A DNA stretch of 64,000 nt from Halobaculum litoreum (GCF_030127125.1 NZ_CP126156.1:1984001-2048000); one strand, 5' to 3'. Positions 18,000 through 26,684 are shown, counted from the first letter of the stretch. The notes: generated by a model from the sequence alone, not told the origin. A program made the numbers and translations.

Positions 18000-18131
18000 T
18001 CGGACCGCAGTCCGCCGGTTTCTCGCTTCTCCCCGCCGCCGCCGATTAGCCGTGAACATGCCCGGCCGCCGCCGGATGCGTTATGCGTATGAGTAATTTC
18101 TTGTGCGTGTGGCGGGTACTCGGAGACGACC
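18000..18131. other. Non-coding stretch after ppa
   Basis: About 130 bp with no convincing gene. TTATGCGTATGAGTAATTTC (18080-18099) is the only AT-richer patch and could be the promoter of the very small reading frame that starts at 18132. The whole 18000-18337 interval holds only that small frame and the rhomboid promoter. Confidence 0.4.
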
Positions 18132-18251
18132 ATGGCCGCGAAACAGCCCGCCGTCGGCATCGACCACGTGACCGTCGTGCCGACCGAGCCGGTGTGTGTT
18201 AGCGACGCGGACGACGACGACGAGGAGGCCGAGGCGGCCGCCGACGCCTGA
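18132..18251 (+). CDS. Possible 39-residue small protein
   Basis: ATG-started frame beginning MAAKQPAVGIDHVTVVPT, with CVSDADDDDEE and an acidic Ala/Glu tail. An AT-richer patch lies 33-52 bp upstream. The acidic composition suits a haloarchaeal protein, and GIDHVTVV resembles the first strand of vicinal-oxygen-chelate domains, but nothing else of that fold is present. No homolog is recognised; a real micro-protein and chance are both open. Confidence 0.35.
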   Translation: MAAKQPAVGIDHVTVVPTEPVCVSDADDDDEEAEAAADA

Positions 18252-18307
18252 CGGAGCCACCCACCACCCCGGGGCCGTCGTGCGTCGCGACTCCCGTGAG
18301 GGGCAGG

Positions 18308-18335
18308 CATATAACCCGCCCGCGGCTAAAGCGGG
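18308..18335 (+). promoter_or_regulatory. TATA box and CCCGC/GCGGG inverted repeat of the rhomboid gene
   Basis: CATATAAC (18308-18315) is 23-30 bp before the ATG at 18338. Between it and the start codon CCCGC (18316-18320) and GCGGG (18331-18335) form a 5-bp dyad over the expected transcription start, a possible operator. Confidence 0.45.
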
Positions 18336-18337
18336 TA

Positions 18338-19258
18338 ATGGCGGAGTGCTCCCAGTGCGGCGAGTACGAGAACCTCCCGTACCAGTGCAGACGGTGCGGC
18401 CAGTCCTTCTGTGCGGAACATCGCCTCCCCGAGAACCACGACTGTCCCGGCCTGAACGAGTGGAACGACCCGGGGGGCGTGTTCGACTCCGGGTACGACG
18501 ACGGCGTCGGCGGCGGCGGTTCCGCCGGTTCCGGCGGCGTCACGGGTCGCGTGAAGTCGCGTATCGACCGCGAGACGGGCACCGGCGGCATCGCGGGTGC
18601 GTTCCGGGGCAACATGACGTACGTGTTCCTCGCGCTGATGTGGGTGACGTTCGGCGCGCAGTTGCTGTTGAGCGTCGGACTCGGCGCGGGCGGCCTCGCG
18701 ACGGACCTGTTCGTGTTGACCTCGGCGAACCCGCAGTACGTCTGGACGTGGGTCACCTCGGTGTTCGCCCACGGCGGCTTCTACCACATCGCCGGCAACT
18801 CCATCGCGCTGTACTTCTTCGGCCCGCTCGTGGAGCGCTACCTCGGGAGCAAGCGCTTCACGGTGATGTTCCTCGCGACCGGCGCGGTGGCGGGGCTCTC
18901 ACAGATCGGGCTCGGGTTCCTGCTCGGCGACCCGATCAACGGCGTCGTGGGGGCGTCGGGCGCGATCATGGCGATCATGGGGTTCCTCTCGGTGGTGAAC
19001 CCCAACCTGCGCGTGATGCTGCTCATCCCCCCGATCCCGCTGTCGATCCGGACGATCACGCTCCTGTACGCCGCCCTCTCGCTGGTCGGCGTCCTCGCGA
19101 GCGGCGGGATCCTCGGCAACATCGCCCACGGCGCCCACCTCGCCGGCCTCCTGCTCGGCGTCCTGTACGCGAACGTCGCCGACGGTCGGCGGAACGTTCC
19201 GAACCAGATCGGCAGCGGCGGCGGCGGCCTCGGCGGGCCCGGTCGCGGCCGCTTCTGA
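18338..19258 (+). CDS. Rhomboid-family intramembrane serine protease with N-terminal AN1-type zinc finger
   Basis: A 306-residue protein. Residues 1-36 form an AN1-type zinc finger (C4, C7, C17, C20, C25, H28, H34, C36). After a Gly-rich linker the rhomboid core has about six membrane helices (95-280) with HIAGN (H150, N154), the serine motif GASG (S207) and the catalytic histidine in AHGAHLAG (H267 most likely). It cleaves transmembrane segments within the bilayer. The substrate is unknown; the zinc finger could recruit ubiquitin-like or other protein partners (inference). Followed after 6 bp by the endonuclease V gene. Confidence 0.92.
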   Translation: MAECSQCGEYENLPYQCRRCGQSFCAEHRLPENHDCPGLNEWNDPGGVFDSGYDDGVGGGGSAGSGGVTGRVKSRIDRETGTGGIAGAFRGNMTYVFLALMWVTFGAQLLLSVGLGAGGLATDLFVLTSANPQYVWTWVTSVFAHGGFYHIAGNSIALYFFGPLVERYLGSKRFTVMFLATGAVAGLSQIGLGFLLGDPINGVVGASGAIMAIMGFLSVVNPNLRVMLLIPPIPLSIRTITLLYAALSLVGVLASGGILGNIAHGAHLAGLLLGVLYANVADGRRNVPNQIGSGGGGLGGPGRGRF

Positions 19259-19264
19259 CCGGCG

Positions 19265-20049
19265 ATGCCGACGCCGGTCCGCCCGGAGTTCCTCCCCGAC
19301 CCCGCGCTCGACCGCGAGGGGATGGCGGCGCTCCAGCGCGACATCGCCGCCGCCGCGACGTTCTCGGACGAGCGTCCTTCGACCCCGCGAGCGTCGGGCT
19401 CGCCCCCGACCCGCCCGCGGACGCGCCGCTCGTCGCCGGCGTCGACCAGGCGTTCCTCGACGACCGCGCGGTCTCGGCGGTCGTCGTCCTCCGCGGGGGC
19501 GAGGTGGTCGAACGCGCGTACGCCGTGACCGACCTGTCGATCCCGTACGTCCCCGGACTGCTCGCGTTCCGCGAGGGCGGCCCCATCGTCGACGCGCTGG
19601 CGACGCTGGAGACCGAGCCCGACCTGTACGTCCTCGACGGGAGCGGCCGGATCCACTTCCGACAGGCCGGCATCGCGACCCACGTCGGCGTCCTGTTCGA
19701 CGCGCCGGCGGTCGGCGTCGCGAAGTCGTTGCTGTGCGGGACGCCCGACGAGGGGACCGACGGCCGGCCGGCGGGCTGGCGGACGCCGATCCGGGCCGAC
19801 GACCGCGTCGACGCCCCCGCGGGCACCGTGATCGGGCACGCGCTCCAGTCGCGCCAGTACGACGCCTCGCCCGTGATCAACCCCCTGTACGTGAGCCCGG
19901 GCCACCGCGTGAGCGCCGACACCGCGACGGCTCTCGTCGCGGCGCTCGGCGGCGAGTACAAAATCCCCGAGCCGACCCGGCTCGCCGACGCCTACGCCGA
20001 CGAGGCGAAAGGGGAGGTCGCGGCCGCGGGAGTGCCCGAGGAGGATTGA
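19265..20049 (+). pseudogene. nfi: Endonuclease V, reading frame broken by one missing base near 19371
   Basis: The first part reads MPTPVRPEFLPDPALDREGMAALQRDIAAAATFSDE in one frame and then, after about 19370, the homologous sequence continues one base out of register (SFDPASVGLAPD, AGVDQAFLDD, VVLRGGEVVERAYAV, YVPGLLAFREG, VLDGSGRIHFRQAG, GVAKSLLCG). Joined, it makes a normal-length (about 261-residue) endonuclease V, which nicks DNA one phosphodiester 3' of deoxyinosine. The metal-binding Asp in AGVDQAF and Asp in VLDGSG are kept. One added base near GAGCG-TCC restores the frame, so this is either a consensus error or a young null allele; I favour error. Confidence 0.85.
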
Positions 20050-20130
20050 CCGGCGACCGGCCGTCCCGGGCGCGGATCGACCGGCGTCGAGACGGCGGGA
20101 GTTAACTGCGGGGCTGTCGTGGACGCCGAC

Positions 20131-20958
20131 ATGACCAGGACGGTTCTCATCACGGGGTGTTCCTCCGGGATCGGCCGGGCGAGCGCCGAGGCGTTCCTCG
20201 ACGAGGAGTGGACGGTGTACGCGACGGCGCGCAACCCCGCCGACATCGAGACGCTCGGCGAGCACGACGACTGCCGGATCGCCACGCTCGACGTGACCGA
20301 CGCCGCCGACGTCGAGCGCGTCGTCGACCGCGTCCTCGACGAGGAGGGGCGCATCGACGCGCTCGTCAACAACGCGGGCTACGCGCAACTGGGGCCGATC
20401 GAGGAGGTGCCGACCGACGCGGTCGCCGACCAGTTCGACGTGAACGTGTACGGTCCGCACCGCCTGATCCGCGAGGTGCTGCCCGCGATGCGCCGGCGCG
20501 AGGACGGCGCCATCGTCAACGTCTCCTCGGCGGTCGGCCGGATGTCGTTCCCCGGCGGCGGCGTGTACGCGGGGTCGAAGTACGCGCTGGAGGCGATGAG
20601 CGACGCGCTCCGCAACGAGGTCCGCGAGTACGGCATCTCCGTCTCGCTGATCGAGCCGGGGCCCGTCGACACCGGGTTCGACGAGCGGGCGGAGTCCGAG
20701 GTCGACGGCCTCGACCGGACCGGGGCGTACGACTTCTTCTACGACCTGTTCGAGGACTACGACGCCGTCGGCGGCGGCGGGGGGTTCCTCTCGGTGACGC
20801 CCGAGCGCGTCGCCGAGGACGTCGTCGACGCCGCGAGTTCGACGAAGCCGCCCGCGCGGTACCCGGTCGGGCCGATGGCGACCGTCGCGGAGGTGGGTCG
20901 GCTGCTCCCGACGCGCGTGACCGACGCGCTGTGGGGACTGGCCGCGAAGTTCACCTGA
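20131..20958 (+). CDS. Short-chain dehydrogenase/reductase (SDR)
   Basis: A 275-residue classical SDR. NAD(P)-binding TGCSSGIG (8-15), NNAG (80-83), and the catalytic set S132/S133, Y146 and K150 (YAGSK) are all present. The C-terminal region with a Gly-rich loop (VGGGGGFLSV) probably covers the active site. An in-frame GTG 12 bp upstream is possible, but the ATG has the standard start of the fold. Substrate cannot be assigned. The next gene begins 4 bp after its stop and is probably co-transcribed. Confidence 0.9.
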   Translation: MTRTVLITGCSSGIGRASAEAFLDEEWTVYATARNPADIETLGEHDDCRIATLDVTDAADVERVVDRVLDEEGRIDALVNNAGYAQLGPIEEVPTDAVADQFDVNVYGPHRLIREVLPAMRRREDGAIVNVSSAVGRMSFPGGGVYAGSKYALEAMSDALRNEVREYGISVSLIEPGPVDTGFDERAESEVDGLDRTGAYDFFYDLFEDYDAVGGGGGFLSVTPERVAEDVVDAASSTKPPARYPVGPMATVAEVGRLLPTRVTDALWGLAAKFT

Positions 20959-20961
20959 CCC

Positions 20962-21255
20962 GTGAGCGACGACCGCGTCGAGGCGATGCACGAGCACCTC
21001 GCGGCGACCGCCGAGCGGCCCGTGGCCCGGAGCGCGAGCGCACACCTCGGCGAGGCGGAGGCGGTCGCCCGCGACCTCGCACAGCGTCCCGCCGACCCGG
21101 CGACCGTCCGCGAGCGCGCCGGTCACGTCGTGCGCCTGCTCCGCGAGGCCGGCGACACCGAGGACGCGGTCGCCGACGAGCACGTCGCGGCGGCGCTGGC
21201 GCTCGCGGAGGCGCTCGCGGCCGGCGACGGCGACGACCCGCGGGCCGACGAGTGA
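20962..21255 (+). CDS. Small helical protein of unknown function
   Basis: A 97-residue GTG-started protein almost entirely predicted helical and rich in Ala, Glu and Asp (MHEHLAATAERP, GEAEAVARDLAQRP, VVRLLREAGDTEDAVADEHV). No metal or nucleotide motif. It follows the SDR gene by 3 bp and is likely translated with it. I do not recognise a family with confidence. Confidence 0.7.
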   Translation: MSDDRVEAMHEHLAATAERPVARSASAHLGEAEAVARDLAQRPADPATVRERAGHVVRLLREAGDTEDAVADEHVAAALALAEALAAGDGDDPRADE

Positions 21256-21265
21256 CGAACCGCCC

Positions 21266-22438
21266 TCAGGCGAGGCAGGCGGCGACGACCCGCAGCGCCG
21301 CCTCCCCGCGCACCTCGTCGGCCAGCAGGGGGACGCGCTTCACGTCGCGGCCGCGGTAGAGGTCGGACGCCTTCGCGAGGCTGTTCTGTTGGACCTGCCA
21401 CCGGCGCTGGCAGAACTCGCAGTCCTCCAGGTTCGGCGTCACGATCCACGACGGGTCGACGTCGTCGCCGAACGCGGCGACCTCGCGGGGGTCCTCCATC
21501 ACGCGGTTGACGACGAGGGTGTTCACCGGGATGGAGAACTCCCCGAGCCGCTCGACGAGCCGTTCGGACTCGACGACGCTCATCTCCTCGGGCACCATCA
21601 CCACCCGGAAGTCCGTCTTCGACGGGTCCTGGAGCGTCTCGCGCAGCCGGGTGATCCGCTCGCGCAGCTCGTCGAGGTCCGGCTCGTCGCCCGCGCCGTC
21701 GCCCATCCCGAACAGCCCCTTCATGCCGTCCATCATCCCGGAGAACTGCTGGCGGAGCTTCATCATCCGCCCGACCATCGAGTCGAGCATCTCCGGGAGC
21801 TGGAGCAGCCGGAGCGTGTGGCCCGTCGGCGCCGTGTCGACGACGACGCGGTCGAAGCGCGGGTCGTCGAGGTGGTCGAGCAGCTGGCGCATCGCCGCGG
21901 CCTCGTCGGCGCCGGGCATCGTCCCCCCGAGCATCCCGCCGAGCGGGGAGTCGCCCATCGCCTCGCCCATCTCGCCGAGGCCGCCGAGCGGACTCGCGTC
22001 GGGGCCGGCGTCCGCGCCCGGACCCGCGGCACCGTCTCCCGCGCCGCCGCCCATCCCGAACAGCCCCTCCTCCATCGCGGCGTCGGGGTCGATCTCGGCG
22101 GCGTACAGCGGCACGTCCTCGCGGATGCGCGAGGGCCGAGCGGGGATCTCGGTGTCGAGCGTGTCCGACAGCGAGTGGGCCGGGTCCGTCGAGACGACGA
22201 GCGTGGCGACGCCGTCGTGGGCGCTCGCGAGCGCCGTGGCGGCCGCACACGTCGTCTTCCCGACGCCGCCCTTCCCCCCGTAGAGGACGTACTCGGGGGC
22301 GCCCGGGTCCGACAGTCCGGCGGCGCCCTGCATGTCGATCGTCGCCCCCATCCGGGAGGGGTCCTCGGCGGCCGGAGCGTCGGCGTCGTCCGGCTCCTCG
22401 TCGATCTCGTCGACCGGCTCCACGTCGATGTCGCTCAT
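21266..22438 (-). CDS. Get3/ArsA-family ATPase
   Basis: A 390-residue single-domain ArsA/Get3 ATPase. It has the P-loop GGKGGVGKT (54-62), STDPAHSLSDTL after it, and the switch II-type DTAPTGHTLRLLQLP (201-215). A CxxC zinc motif (CEFCQ, near 355) is the dimer-bridging site of Get3-type targeting factors. Two Met/Gly-rich stretches (about 122-176 and 217-248) interrupt the core where Get3 proteins carry their hydrophobic client-binding helices. Arsenite-pump ATPases have two such domains and no arsenic genes are near, so tail-anchored-protein targeting is the better inference. Confidence 0.88.
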   Translation of the reverse strand: MSDIDVEPVDEIDEEPDDADAPAAEDPSRMGATIDMQGAAGLSDPGAPEYVLYGGKGGVGKTTCAAATALASAHDGVATLVVSTDPAHSLSDTLDTEIPARPSRIREDVPLYAAEIDPDAAMEEGLFGMGGGAGDGAAGPGADAGPDASPLGGLGEMGEAMGDSPLGGMLGGTMPGADEAAAMRQLLDHLDDPRFDRVVVDTAPTGHTLRLLQLPEMLDSMVGRMMKLRQQFSGMMDGMKGLFGMGDGAGDEPDLDELRERITRLRETLQDPSKTDFRVVMVPEEMSVVESERLVERLGEFSIPVNTLVVNRVMEDPREVAAFGDDVDPSWIVTPNLEDCEFCQRRWQVQQNSLAKASDLYRGRDVKRVPLLADEVRGEAALRVVAACLA

Positions 22439-22499
22439 TGCCCGGCGGTCGGTCGCGGACGCTTGTCTATCCGTCGCTCGGGGAGCGCCGCGGTCCACC

Positions 22500-24290
22500 C
22501 TACGCCGACGCGTCGATGGCGCCGAGGAGGCGGTCCACCCGGTCGGCGTACGCCCGCACGCCCCGCTCCGTGGTCGCCTCGTCCGCGAAGTCCAGCGCCG
22601 GCGCGAACGCCTCGTTGGGGCGGACGCTCCGCCCGCGGGCGAGCATCGACCGGTACTCCGCCGCGTCGAGGGCGCCCTCGCGCAGCGCACGGGCCAGACT
22701 CAGCGCGCCGACGGAGCCGACGGCGTACAGGTACGCGTGGTACGGGTCCCGCGAGAGGTCGATCTCCAGCCAGCCCGCCCCCGCGCGGTCCCCGAGCGCG
22801 ACGGGCGCGCGGAACTCCCCGAGCAGGTCCCGGTGGCGGTCGTCGATCGCGTCGGGACCGGGGTCGCCGCCCGCCGCCACCGTCTCGTGGAGCCCGCGGA
22901 CGAACCGCCCGCCGCGGGCCGCCCGGTACAGCGGCAGCTTGTCGAGGAAGACGGCCTCGGCGTGGCGGCCCCGGTCGCCGTCCCAGACGTCGGCGAGGTG
23001 GTCCGCGAGCAGGACCTCGTGGACGAACGACGGCACCTCCGCGACGTGGTCGGGGATCCCCTGATCGACCGCCCGTTGGTCGTCGCTCGCGAGCAGTCGG
23101 TGCATCGCGTGGCCGAGCTCGTGGGCGAACAGGTACAGCGCCCGGAGGTCGCCGTCGTACCGCAGCGCGAGGAACGGGCCGTCGGCGACGGAGGTGAGCG
23201 CCATCGCCTTCGGGCCGCGGCGCTTGTTCGCCGTCGGGCGGACGTCGACGCGGCGTTCGGCCAGGATCGACCGGAGCCGGTCGACGTACGCCTCACCGAG
23301 GGGGGCGAGCGCGTCGCAGATCAGCTCCGTCGCCTCCCCGTACGGTACCGTCGGGGGGTCGCCGTCGACGAGCGGGACGTGGACGTCCCACTCGCGCAGC
23401 TCGTCGCCCGCCGTGACGGCGCTCCGGGCGGCGAGCAGCCGGTGGTACGGGTCGAGCCGGTCGGCGATCCCGTCGATCACCGTGTCGTACGCCGCGACGG
23501 GGAACCGTCCCTCCAGCCGTCGGTGGAGCGCCGAGTCGAACCCGCGGAGGCGGGCGAGCCGGACGTCCGCGCGGATCCGCTCGACGTAGGCGGCGGCCAT
23601 CCCGTGGCGGTGGGCCGCGAGCGCGTCGCGGCGGCGCTCGAACACCGTCTCGCGGAACGCGCGGTCGCGCGACCGGAGCAGCCGCGCCGTCGCGGTGCCC
23701 GTGACCGTCTCCGTCCCGCCGTCGGGCGCCTCGACGGTCGGCGTCTCGACGTCGCCCTCTGCGATGGCGCGACCGGCGCCGGAGCCGGCCTCGAGCGTCG
23801 GGCCGAGCTCCCCGAGGGCCGACTCCGTCGCCGGCGAGAGGGCGTGGTCGGCGCCCGCGAGCAGGCGGTCGAGGTGTGCCCGGTGGCCGTCCAGCTCGGG
23901 CGTCTCGTCGACGAGCGCCGCGACGCGGTCGCGCCCCGCTTCCCGGAGTTCGGGAGTTAGGAAGCCCACGGCCGCATCCAGCTCCGCCTTGAGGTCGCGG
24001 TAGCGGGCCACGCGGTCGCGGGCCGCCTCGTCGGTCGTGTCGACGGAGGAGGTGAGAAGCGCGTACAGCCACAGCGACCCCAGCCGGCGGACCCGCAGCT
24101 CCTCGACGAGGTCGAGCAGCTCGCGGAGGGTCTCGCCGTCGGCGGTCGCGCGGTCCTCGTACGCGCGGAGCTCGTCGAGGCGGTCGGCGAACGCGTCGGC
24201 GGCCGCCTCCCAGTCGGCGGGCGTCTCGAAGACGAGCGAGGGGTCCCACTTCTCGGCGTCGGGGACCGCCTCGCGGTCGGGGAGCGACAT
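22500..24290 (-). CDS. pepF: M3-family oligoendopeptidase F
   Basis: A 596-residue zinc metallopeptidase. The HELGH motif (390-394, within YLFAHELGHAMH) gives two zinc histidines and the catalytic glutamate. The third ligand is E418 in AEVPSFVHE. The C-terminal substrate-closing region (DPYHAYLYAVGSVGALSLA) is typical of PepF. It degrades short peptides in the cytoplasm. Length and the N-terminal helical lobe are normal. It lies between the Get3-like gene and an aminotransferase gene on the same strand. Confidence 0.94.
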   Translation of the reverse strand: MSLPDREAVPDAEKWDPSLVFETPADWEAAADAFADRLDELRAYEDRATADGETLRELLDLVEELRVRRLGSLWLYALLTSSVDTTDEAARDRVARYRDLKAELDAAVGFLTPELREAGRDRVAALVDETPELDGHRAHLDRLLAGADHALSPATESALGELGPTLEAGSGAGRAIAEGDVETPTVEAPDGGTETVTGTATARLLRSRDRAFRETVFERRRDALAAHRHGMAAAYVERIRADVRLARLRGFDSALHRRLEGRFPVAAYDTVIDGIADRLDPYHRLLAARSAVTAGDELREWDVHVPLVDGDPPTVPYGEATELICDALAPLGEAYVDRLRSILAERRVDVRPTANKRRGPKAMALTSVADGPFLALRYDGDLRALYLFAHELGHAMHRLLASDDQRAVDQGIPDHVAEVPSFVHEVLLADHLADVWDGDRGRHAEAVFLDKLPLYRAARGGRFVRGLHETVAAGGDPGPDAIDDRHRDLLGEFRAPVALGDRAGAGWLEIDLSRDPYHAYLYAVGSVGALSLARALREGALDAAEYRSMLARGRSVRPNEAFAPALDFADEATTERGVRAYADRVDRLLGAIDASA

Positions 24291-24338
24291 CGCCGGGCCC
24301 GTTCTCCCGTCCGCCCCAAAAGTCCTCGCCGCGGCGCG

Positions 24339-25439
24339 TCAGCCGAAGTAGTCCGCCAGCCGCCCGGCCGCCTCGTCGACCCGTGGCGTCACCAACGCGA
24401 ACCGGAGCCACTCGTCGCGCGCGGAGCCGAACGTCTCCCCCGGCATCCCCGCGACGCCCGCCTCGTCGATCAGCCGCTTCGCGTTCGCCATCGTCCCCGA
24501 GAAGTCGTCGAACCGAGCGAGGACGTAGAACGCGCCCGCGGGGGTGGTGTACTCGGCGCCCGCGGCGTCGAGCGCGTCCGTGAACGTCTCCACCCGCTCG
24601 CGGAGCATCGCCCGGACGTCGGCGTAGTAGTCGGCGTCGGTCTCCCGCAGGGCTTCGAGCACGGCCACCTGCGGGGGCCGGGAGGTGGCGACGTTGACGA
24701 GCATGTGGCGCGTCTTCGCCGTGTCGACGAGGTGGTCGGGGAGCACGACGTAGCCGACGCGGAAGCCGGTGATCGCCATCGACTTCGAGTAGCCGGTGGT
24801 GACGACCACCCGGTCCGAGTCGAGCGTCAGCGCCGACTCGAACTCCCCCGTGAAGTCGAAGTGGTCGTACACCTCGTCGACGACGAGCGTCGCGTCCACC
24901 TCGGCCGCGAGGTCGGCGAGCGCGCGGAGCGACTCCCGCGAGTACACCGCGCCGGTCGGGTTGTTCGGCGTGTTCACGAGGATCAGCGACGTCTCCTCGC
25001 CGGCCGCCTCGCGGAAGCGCGCGGGGTCGAGCGAGCCGTCGCGCTCGGTCGCCACGAGCGTCGGCTCGGCGTCGAGCAGTTCGGCCTTGCCGGGGTAGTA
25101 CGGGTAGACGGGATCGGTGAGAAGCACCTCGGAGCCGGCGTCGCGGTCGAGCGCCGCGGCCATCGCGAGGTAGTTCGCCTCGCCGGTGCCGTTGGTGACG
25201 ACGACCCGGTCGGCGTCGACGTTCCGTCTGGCGGCGATCTCCTCGCGAAGGTCGAGCAGTCCCTCGCTGGGCGGGTACTGGAACGCGTCCGGGTCGGCGT
25301 CGGCGTACTCGCGCAGGCCCGAGCGCAGGGCCGCGGGCGGCTCCCAGTCGGGATTCCCCGACACCATGTCCACCACGTCGCGGTCGGCGGACTGGGCGTA
25401 CTGCATCACGTGGAAGAACTGCGGGCGGTCGTAGCGCAC
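24339..25439 (-). CDS. PLP-dependent class I/II aminotransferase (aspartate aminotransferase type)
   Basis: A 366-residue fold-type I aminotransferase. NTPNNPTGAVYS gives the substrate-binding Asn, VVDEVYDHF the PLP-ring Asp/Tyr, and GYSKSMAITGFRVGY the Schiff-base lysine near residue 230, with a C-terminal substrate-binding Arg region (LRFALVT). It transfers amino groups between an amino acid and 2-oxoglutarate; the actual substrate is not fixed by sequence. The ATG at 25439 begins MRYDRPQFFHVMQYA; it is divergent from the CinA gene. Confidence 0.92.
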   Translation of the reverse strand: MRYDRPQFFHVMQYAQSADRDVVDMVSGNPDWEPPAALRSGLREYADADPDAFQYPPSEGLLDLREEIAARRNVDADRVVVTNGTGEANYLAMAAALDRDAGSEVLLTDPVYPYYPGKAELLDAEPTLVATERDGSLDPARFREAAGEETSLILVNTPNNPTGAVYSRESLRALADLAAEVDATLVVDEVYDHFDFTGEFESALTLDSDRVVVTTGYSKSMAITGFRVGYVVLPDHLVDTAKTRHMLVNVATSRPPQVAVLEALRETDADYYADVRAMLRERVETFTDALDAAGAEYTTPAGAFYVLARFDDFSGTMANAKRLIDEAGVAGMPGETFGSARDEWLRFALVTPRVDEAAGRLADYFG

Positions 25440-25514
25440 GGTGTGTCGCCGGAACTGCGTGCGCTCGCCCCTTCACTCCCGCGGTCTTATGCCGGCGCCG
25501 GCTGTGGGGCCCGT

Positions 25515-26033
25515 ATGCGCGAGTTCGCAGCCGAGCCGCCCGTCGAGGCGCGCGTCGGCGACGCCCTCCGGGACGCCGGCGAGACGGTCGCGACCGCCGA
25601 GTCGTGCACCGGGGGCCTGATCGGGTCGCTCCTCACCGACGTCGCCGGCTCCAGCGACTACTTCGACCGCTCGGTCGTCACCTACAGCTACGACGCGAAA
25701 CTGGAGGAGTTGGCGGTGCCGCGCGAACACCTCGACGCCGAGGGGGCGGTGTCGGCGCCGGTCGCGCGGGCGATGGCCCGCGGCGTGCGCGACACCGCCG
25801 CCGTCGACTGGGGTGTCGCGACCACCGGGATCGCCGGCCCCGGCGGCGGGACCGACGAGAAGCCCGTCGGCACCGTCTACGTCGGCGTCGCGTACGCCGG
25901 CGAGTGGGGGACGGGCGACAGCGGGGCGACGGTCGAGCGCTACGAGTTCGACGGGAGCCGGACGCAGATCAAAGAGCGGATCGCACGGCGGGCGCTGTCG
26001 GACCTGCTCGCCGCGGTCGGGACGCGCGGGTAG
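25515..26033 (+). CDS. CinA family protein (nicotinamide-nucleotide amidohydrolase)
   Basis: A 172-residue stand-alone C-terminal CinA domain. It carries TAESCTGGLIGSLLTDVAGSS with the active-site serine region, VTYSYDAKLEEL, ATTGIAGPGGGTDEKPVGTVYVG and a C-terminal helix. The family deamidates NMN to nicotinate mononucleotide in pyridine nucleotide salvage (PncC activity). The N-terminal molybdopterin-binding-like domain of longer CinA proteins is absent, as in PncC proteins. Divergent from the aminotransferase gene. Confidence 0.92.
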   Translation: MREFAAEPPVEARVGDALRDAGETVATAESCTGGLIGSLLTDVAGSSDYFDRSVVTYSYDAKLEELAVPREHLDAEGAVSAPVARAMARGVRDTAAVDWGVATTGIAGPGGGTDEKPVGTVYVGVAYAGEWGTGDSGATVERYEFDGSRTQIKERIARRALSDLLAAVGTRG

Positions 26034-26126
26034 CCGACGGGGAGGGGGCGACGGCCCCGGCGTCACGCGACCGTCCGACGCGGCGATGCCGAAACGGTTT
26101 GGTCGCTCCCGCGAACAGGGAGGGGC

Positions 26127-26633
26127 GTGAACAAGAAGGGCCACGTGTTGAACGCCATCCTGCTGGCGATCGGACTGGGGTACGTCCTCCAGCCCTCCGG
26201 CGACGTGGAGACGTTCGTCACCATCGCCGAACTGTTCGTCCCGCTCGTGCTCGGGGCGCTGTTCCCCGACGTCGACACCGCCTTCGGCAAACACCGCAAG
26301 ACGCTCCACAACCTCCCCGTCCTCGCGGTGTTCCTCGCGTACCCGCTGTACTTCGGGAACCTCCGGTTCGTCTGGATCGGGGTGGTCACCCACTACGTCC
26401 TCGACGTCGTCGGCAGCAGGCGCGGTATCGCGCTGTTCTATCCGCTGCTCAAGACCGAGTACGGGCTCCCCATCGGCGTCACCACGTCGAGCAAGCACGC
26501 CGACGCGGTGACCGTGGTCATCACCCTCGCCGAGTTGGCGGTGCTGGCGGTCGTCCAGTTCTTCGTCGTCGACCTGAGCACCGGGACTCCGCGGGAGCAG
26601 GTGGCAGCGCTGCTCGCCGGGCTGCCGATCTGA
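26127..26633 (+). CDS. Membrane-bound metal-dependent hydrolase-like protein (YdjM/DUF457 type)
   Basis: A 168-residue GTG-started membrane protein with about four hydrophobic segments (8-24, 34-50, 66-85 and 130-150). It has family-like polar residues: H6 in NKKGHVLN, PDVDT near 48, KHRKTLHN near 56 and THYVLDVVGS near 92. These histidines and aspartates match the YdjM/DUF457 pattern annotated as membrane metal-dependent hydrolases; no reaction is established. Confidence 0.85.
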   Translation: MNKKGHVLNAILLAIGLGYVLQPSGDVETFVTIAELFVPLVLGALFPDVDTAFGKHRKTLHNLPVLAVFLAYPLYFGNLRFVWIGVVTHYVLDVVGSRRGIALFYPLLKTEYGLPIGVTTSSKHADAVTVVITLAELAVLAVVQFFVVDLSTGTPREQVAALLAGLPI

Positions 26634-26684
26634 GGGAGGTCCCGCCGGCGTCCCCGACGCCGGCGCGCGGCCGTCCGAGCCGTC

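Noticed and set aside
18086-18190. Alternative small frame beginning MSNFLCVWRVLGDD.
   Set aside because: It continues as Arg-rich sequence typical of a shadow frame; the overlapping acidic frame from 18132 is better.
21266-22438. Arsenite-efflux ATPase (ArsA) as function.
   Set aside because: Single ATPase domain, CxxC zinc motif, and no arsenic permease or regulator nearby; the Get3 role fits better.
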